A stretch of 9,367 bases of DNA from Thermoleophilia bacterium. GTDB lineage: Bacteria > Actinomycetota > Thermoleophilia > Gaiellales > Gaiellaceae. Under the pieces are notes generated by a model. The model saw nothing but the letters and a program-made list of their open reading frames with translations. It did not search any database and was not told the origin of the DNA. The position numbers were made by a program, and so were the translations under genes. Shown piece after piece: positions 7,144-9,367 of the stretch (position 1 is its first letter; the number at the start of each line of letters is the position of its first letter). Location of the stretch: the NCBI GenBank assembly GCA_016844515.1, contig JAERMP010000068.1, forward strand, positions 1-9,367. The letters are read 5' to 3'.

Positions 7144-7156
7144 TATCCTCCGCGAC
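7144..7156 (+). promoter_or_regulatory. Putative leaderless promoter -10 of thrS
   Basis: TATCCT at 7144-7149 is followed by exactly 7 nt (CCGCGAC) and then GTG 7157, the same layout as the divergent gene. No SD sequence precedes the start. The right arm of the palindrome ends 8 nt before the hexamer and so covers the expected -35 position. There is no room for a transcribed T-box or other leader between this -10 and the start codon. Confidence 0.55.
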
Positions 7157-9070
7157 GTGAAGGTCGTTCTTCCCGATTCCTCCGAGCTCGAGCTGCCCGA
7201 TGGCGCCACCGGAATCGAGGCCGCGCGTGCGATCGGCCCGAAGCTCGCCGAGCAGGCCGTGCTCGTCCGCGTCGACGACACGACGCGCGACGTGCGCCTT
7301 CCGCTCATGGATGGCGAGCGGATCCAGTTCCTCACGACGCGCGACACCGAAGATCCGGATGCGCTCTACGTGCTCCGCCACTCGACCGCCCATTTGCTCG
7401 CCGAGGCGGTCATGCGGCTCTACCCAGCGGTCAAGATCGCCATCGGCCCACCGATCGCGGACGGCTTCTACTACGACTTCGAGTTCCCGGAGCCGATCTC
7501 GGAGGACGACCTCGCGGCCATCGAGGACGAGATGCGCCGCGAGATCGAGGACGGTCGCGCGTGGGTGCGCGAGGAGCTCTCCCTGGACGAGGCGGTCGCG
7601 CGCTTCGAAGCGGAGTCGCAGCCGTACAAGGTCGAGCTCGCACACGGCGCCGAGGGCGCGATCTCCCTCTATACCCAGGGCGAGTTCACCGATCTCTGCC
7701 GCGGGCCGCATCTGCAGGACGCCTCGCCGATCAAGGCGCTCAAGCTGACGAGCCTCGCGGGCGCGTACTGGCGTGGTGACGAGCACTTGACGCAGCTGAC
7801 CCGGATTTACGGCACGGCGTTCTACTCACAGGCCGACCTCGATGCCCACCTCGAACGACTCGAGCAGGCCAGAGCACGCGATCATCGGCGCATCGGCCGC
7901 CAGCTCGATCTCTTCCACCTCTCGGACCACTCGCCGGGCTCTCCTTTCTGGCACCCGAAGGGCATGGTGATCTGGAACGCGCTCGAGGATCTCCGGCGGC
8001 GGGAGAACCGGCGACGCGGGTACCACGAGGTCAAGACGCCGCTCCTGTACGACCTCGATACCTACAAGACGTCTGGCCACTATGAGAACTACGCGGAAAA
8101 CATGTTCTTCGTGCAACCGCACGAGGGTGAGGAGCCGCTCGCGCTCAAGCCCATGAACTGCCCAGGCCACATGCTGCTCTTCGGGTCGGAGCTTCGCTCG
8201 TACCGAGATCTCCCCATCCGCTACGCAGAGTCGTCGACGCTCCATCGCGACGAGCGGGGGGGGACGCTACACGGGCTGCTACGCGTGAAACACATCACCC
8301 AGGACGACGCACACGTGTTCGTCACGGAGGACCAGATCCAGGACGAGATCGACGGGATGATCGACTTCGTCAACTACCTCTATGACCGATTCGGCGTCAC
8401 CCCACGCGCGGAGCTCTCGACGCGTCCTGAGATCCGGCTTGGAACCGACTCTCAGTGGGACCATGCCGAGGCGGCACTGGAGGCGGCGCTCGCGCGACAC
8501 GGGATGGAGTACGCGATCTCGCCTGGCGAAGGGACCTTCTACGGACCGAAGATCGACCTGCACATGACCGATGTCCTCGGCCGGAGCTGGCAGATGGGAA
8601 CGATCCAGCTCGACTACCAGATGCCCACTCAGTTCGGCCTCACGTACATGGGCTCGGACAACCGCGAGCACTCCCCGGTCGTCATCCATCGAGCGTTGCT
8701 CGGCTCGCTCGAGCGCTTCATCGGGATCCTCATCGAGCACTACGCGGGCGATTTCCCCTTCTGGCTCGCACCCGTTCAGGCGCGGGTGCTCCCGGTGGGC
8801 CTCGGGCACCAGGAAGCGGCGCGAGCTCTCGGTGACCGTCTGGACTCGGACGGCTTTCGCGTCGAGGTTGACGAGCGCGACGAGACGCTCGGAAAGAGGA
8901 TCCGCGACGCCGAGCTGGAGAAGATCCCGTTCGTGGTCGTCTACGGCGACCGCGAGTCGGAAGCCTCGCTGGCCGTGCGAGAGCGGGGCGTAGGCCAGTC
9001 GACGCTCTCGCTCGACGACCTCCTCGCCAAGTTCCGCGATCTCGATGCAGAGGCGGACCCATCTTCGTAG
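7157..9070 (+). CDS. thrS: Threonine--tRNA ligase (threonyl-tRNA synthetase)
   Basis: Charges tRNA-Thr with threonine in the cytosol. The product is 637 residues from GTG 7157, close to the usual 640. Domains in order: N-terminal TGS domain (about 1-60), the second additional (editing) domain with zinc-type motif H75-STA-H79 and C181/H185 in TDLCRGPHL, which clears mischarged Ser-tRNA, the class II catalytic core (about 245-535), and the anticodon-binding domain (about 542-630). The catalytic zinc ligands align as Cys335 (MNCPGH), His386 (DDAHVF) and His511 (VVIHRALLGSLERF, also motif 3). Motif 2 covers TLHRDERGGTLHGLLRVKHI. The GTG start is chosen because the TGS domain begins at once (VKVVLPDSSELELPDG); the frame stays open upstream to 6902 but overlaps the yihY promoter and the palindrome. 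The downstream partner looks like infC, the order known from E. coli and many other bacteria. The stop codon falls inside a palindromic repeat. All key residues are present. Confidence 0.98.
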   Translation: MKVVLPDSSELELPDGATGIEAARAIGPKLAEQAVLVRVDDTTRDVRLPLMDGERIQFLTTRDTEDPDALYVLRHSTAHLLAEAVMRLYPAVKIAIGPPIADGFYYDFEFPEPISEDDLAAIEDEMRREIEDGRAWVREELSLDEAVARFEAESQPYKVELAHGAEGAISLYTQGEFTDLCRGPHLQDASPIKALKLTSLAGAYWRGDEHLTQLTRIYGTAFYSQADLDAHLERLEQARARDHRRIGRQLDLFHLSDHSPGSPFWHPKGMVIWNALEDLRRRENRRRGYHEVKTPLLYDLDTYKTSGHYENYAENMFFVQPHEGEEPLALKPMNCPGHMLLFGSELRSYRDLPIRYAESSTLHRDERGGTLHGLLRVKHITQDDAHVFVTEDQIQDEIDGMIDFVNYLYDRFGVTPRAELSTRPEIRLGTDSQWDHAEAALEAALARHGMEYAISPGEGTFYGPKIDLHMTDVLGRSWQMGTIQLDYQMPTQFGLTYMGSDNREHSPVVIHRALLGSLERFIGILIEHYAGDFPFWLAPVQARVLPVGLGHQEAARALGDRLDSDGFRVEVDERDETLGKRIRDAELEKIPFVVVYGDRESEASLAVRERGVGQSTLSLDDLLAKFRDLDAEADPSS

Positions 9071-9116
9071 GGGCGACCCTTGGGTCGCCCGAGGGCGAGG
9101 CAAGCCTCGCCCCTAC
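9067..9116. repeat. 50-bp doubly palindromic repeat (REP-like) at the 3' end of thrS
   Basis: The ends GTAGGGGCGA (9067-9076) and TCGCCCCTAC (9107-9116) are perfect inverted repeats. Within lie two perfect hairpins: GGGCGACCC/GGGTCGCCC (9071-9079, 9082-9090, loop TT) and GGGCGAGGC/GCCTCGCCC (9093-9101, 9104-9112, loop AA). The element can fold as a cruciform or as two adjacent stem-loops. Repeats beginning GTAGGGGCGACCC are, from memory, common between genes in several bacterial phyla; only one copy is in this window. It overlaps the thrS stop TAG (9068-9070) and could act as terminator or 3'-end stabiliser. Confidence 0.8.
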
Positions 9117-9239
9117 ATTTCGTCCTGGTAGCATGCCCCGTCTGCAAGCAGGAGCTCATCGCTTCCTCACCTCCCGGGCATGACTCGCGGGGGTTCAACC
9201 GAGCCGGTGTCGCACTGCCGGGGTTGACGGGAATCCGAG

Positions 9240-9266
9240 CCGCTGCTTGCAGCGGTTTTGTCGTTT
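9240..9266 (+). terminator. Hairpin followed by T-rich run, terminator or attenuator
   Basis: CCGCTG (9240-9245) pairs perfectly with CAGCGG (9250-9255) around a CTTG tetraloop, and TTTTGTCGTTT follows directly. This is the shape of an intrinsic terminator. It may end thrS transcripts, or, since it lies just 13 nt before the SD sequence of the next gene, work as a conditional attenuator. The stem is short, so efficiency is uncertain. Confidence 0.5.
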
Positions 9267-9268
9267 AT

Positions 9269-9275
9269 AAGGAGG
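9269..9275 (+). promoter_or_regulatory. Strong Shine-Dalgarno sequence before infC
   Basis: AAGGAGG is the clearest ribosome-binding site in the window; the other starts here lack one. It is 11 nt before TTG 9287 and 14 nt before ATG 9290, which open a tiny frame closed by TGA 9302-9304, but 25 nt before the in-frame infC candidate TTG 9301. The long distance to the infC frame makes a coupled mini-frame worth considering. Confidence 0.6.
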
Positions 9276-9300
9276 AAGCTGAGAGCTTGATGAAGGGCCT

Positions 9301-9367
9301 TTGAGACCACGCCGCCGCCGGCCCTCCATGGACCGGGTCGTTCCGCGCAAGCGGGACGAGCGAATCA
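9301..9367 (+). CDS. infC: Probable translation initiation factor IF-3 (N-terminal start only)
   Basis: Only about 22 codons are present. From TTG 9301 the frame reads MRPRRRRPSMDRVVPRKRDERI and runs off the window. IF-3 binds the 30S subunit and checks the start codon and initiator tRNA. The assignment rests on position directly after thrS, the conserved thrS-infC order, the leader with strong SD sequence, and the basic N-terminus ending in DERI, which would lead into the usual INE-IR region. The start is uncertain: TTG 9301 overlaps the stop of a mini-frame by TTGA, while ATG 9328 has no SD sequence. An in-frame TGA at 9280 blocks longer forms. Any other gene with a basic N-terminus would also fit these few codons. 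Confidence 0.55.
   Translation, partial: MRPRRRRPSMDRVVPRKRDERI

Larger units (their letters stand above)
9117..9300 (+). promoter_or_regulatory. Leader-like region upstream of infC
   Basis: About 184 nt without a convincing gene. It holds a first stem-loop, TCAACC (9195-9200) with GGTTGA (9222-9227), extended inside by CCGG/CCGG (9204-9207, 9218-9221). A terminator-like hairpin follows at 9240-9255, then an SD sequence at 9269-9275. The order stem, hairpin with T-run, SD, start resembles transcription attenuators of infC-rpmI-rplT leaders such as the L20 leader of Bacillus. Homology to that RNA is not shown. TTGACG (9224-9229) could be a -35 but has no good -10 at normal spacing. Confidence 0.4.

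Noticed and set aside
6962..7145. Complete transposon or IS remnant in the palindrome
   Set aside because: No transposase frame and no matching direct repeats immediately outside the arms; kept only as a possible foldback element.
6902..7156. 85-residue N-terminal extension of thrS in the same open frame
   Set aside because: It overlaps the start of the opposite yihY gene, its promoter and the palindrome, and the TGS domain begins at GTG 7157 directly after a -10 box.
6962..7156. T-box or other threonine-sensing riboswitch before thrS
   Set aside because: The -10 lies 7 nt before the start codon, leaving no leader RNA, and no T-box motif or terminator pair is seen.
9133..9183. 16-codon ATG frame (MPRLQAGAHRFLTSRA) as a leader peptide
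   Set aside because: No SD sequence, no Thr run or other regulatory codon cluster, and no clear link to the downstream hairpin.
9080..9304. Small frame with a CPVC knuckle (ACPVCKQEL) ending at the infC start
   Set aside because: Its only early start is a TTG inside the palindromic repeat, there is no SD sequence, only one Cys pair, and the frame crosses two stem-loops. More likely a chance frame; conservation of CPVC in relatives would reopen it.

Overview
The window is a GC-rich (by eye roughly two-thirds G+C) bacterial chromosome segment. Frequent GTG starts, start codons sitting just downstream of a -10 box with no Shine-Dalgarno (SD) sequence, and the style of the secreted Ala/Arg/Val-rich proteins suggest an actinobacterium, perhaps of the Thermoleophilia (Gaiellales/Solirubrobacterales) type. 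That placement is inference; no 16S or other marker is present.

Layout, left to right. (1) 1-513, +: the C-terminal half of a zinc-type class III-like alcohol/formaldehyde dehydrogenase, cut by the window edge. (2) 557-5895, +: three tightly packed genes with 10-nt gaps: a secreted beta-rich protein (557-1483), a 1135-residue secreted subtilisin-family (S8) protease with propeptide, protease-associated (PA) insert and beta-sandwich tail (1494-4901), and a cytoplasmic serine peptidase of family S66 (LD-carboxypeptidase/MccF type, 4912-5895). They look like one transcription unit with a promoter near 541. (3) 5906-5935: a 13-bp hairpin between convergent genes. (4) 5920-6948, -: a YihY/BrkB-family membrane protein. 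(5) 6949-7156: a divergent intergenic region that is largely one imperfect palindrome (6972-7135), with two outward-facing near-leaderless promoters just outside its arms. (6) 7157-9070, +: thrS, complete threonyl-tRNA synthetase. (7) 9067-9116: a 50-bp doubly palindromic repeat that supplies the thrS stop codon. (8) 9117-9300: a leader-like segment with two stem-loops (the second followed by a T-rich run) and a strong SD sequence. (9) 9301-end: the first codons of what is probably infC (translation initiation factor IF-3).

The right half is the conserved thrS-infC translation block. The left half is an export/proteolysis cluster: the first two products carry signal peptides and should act outside the membrane, while the S66 enzyme has no signal and could process peptides or muropeptides that return to the cytoplasm. 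No tRNA, rRNA, CRISPR array, transposase or phage gene is visible. The least explained structure is the palindrome between yihY and thrS, whose 19-nt outer arms (18/19 identical) lie where each divergent promoter's -35 region would be. The infC leader and the repeat that ends thrS come next.
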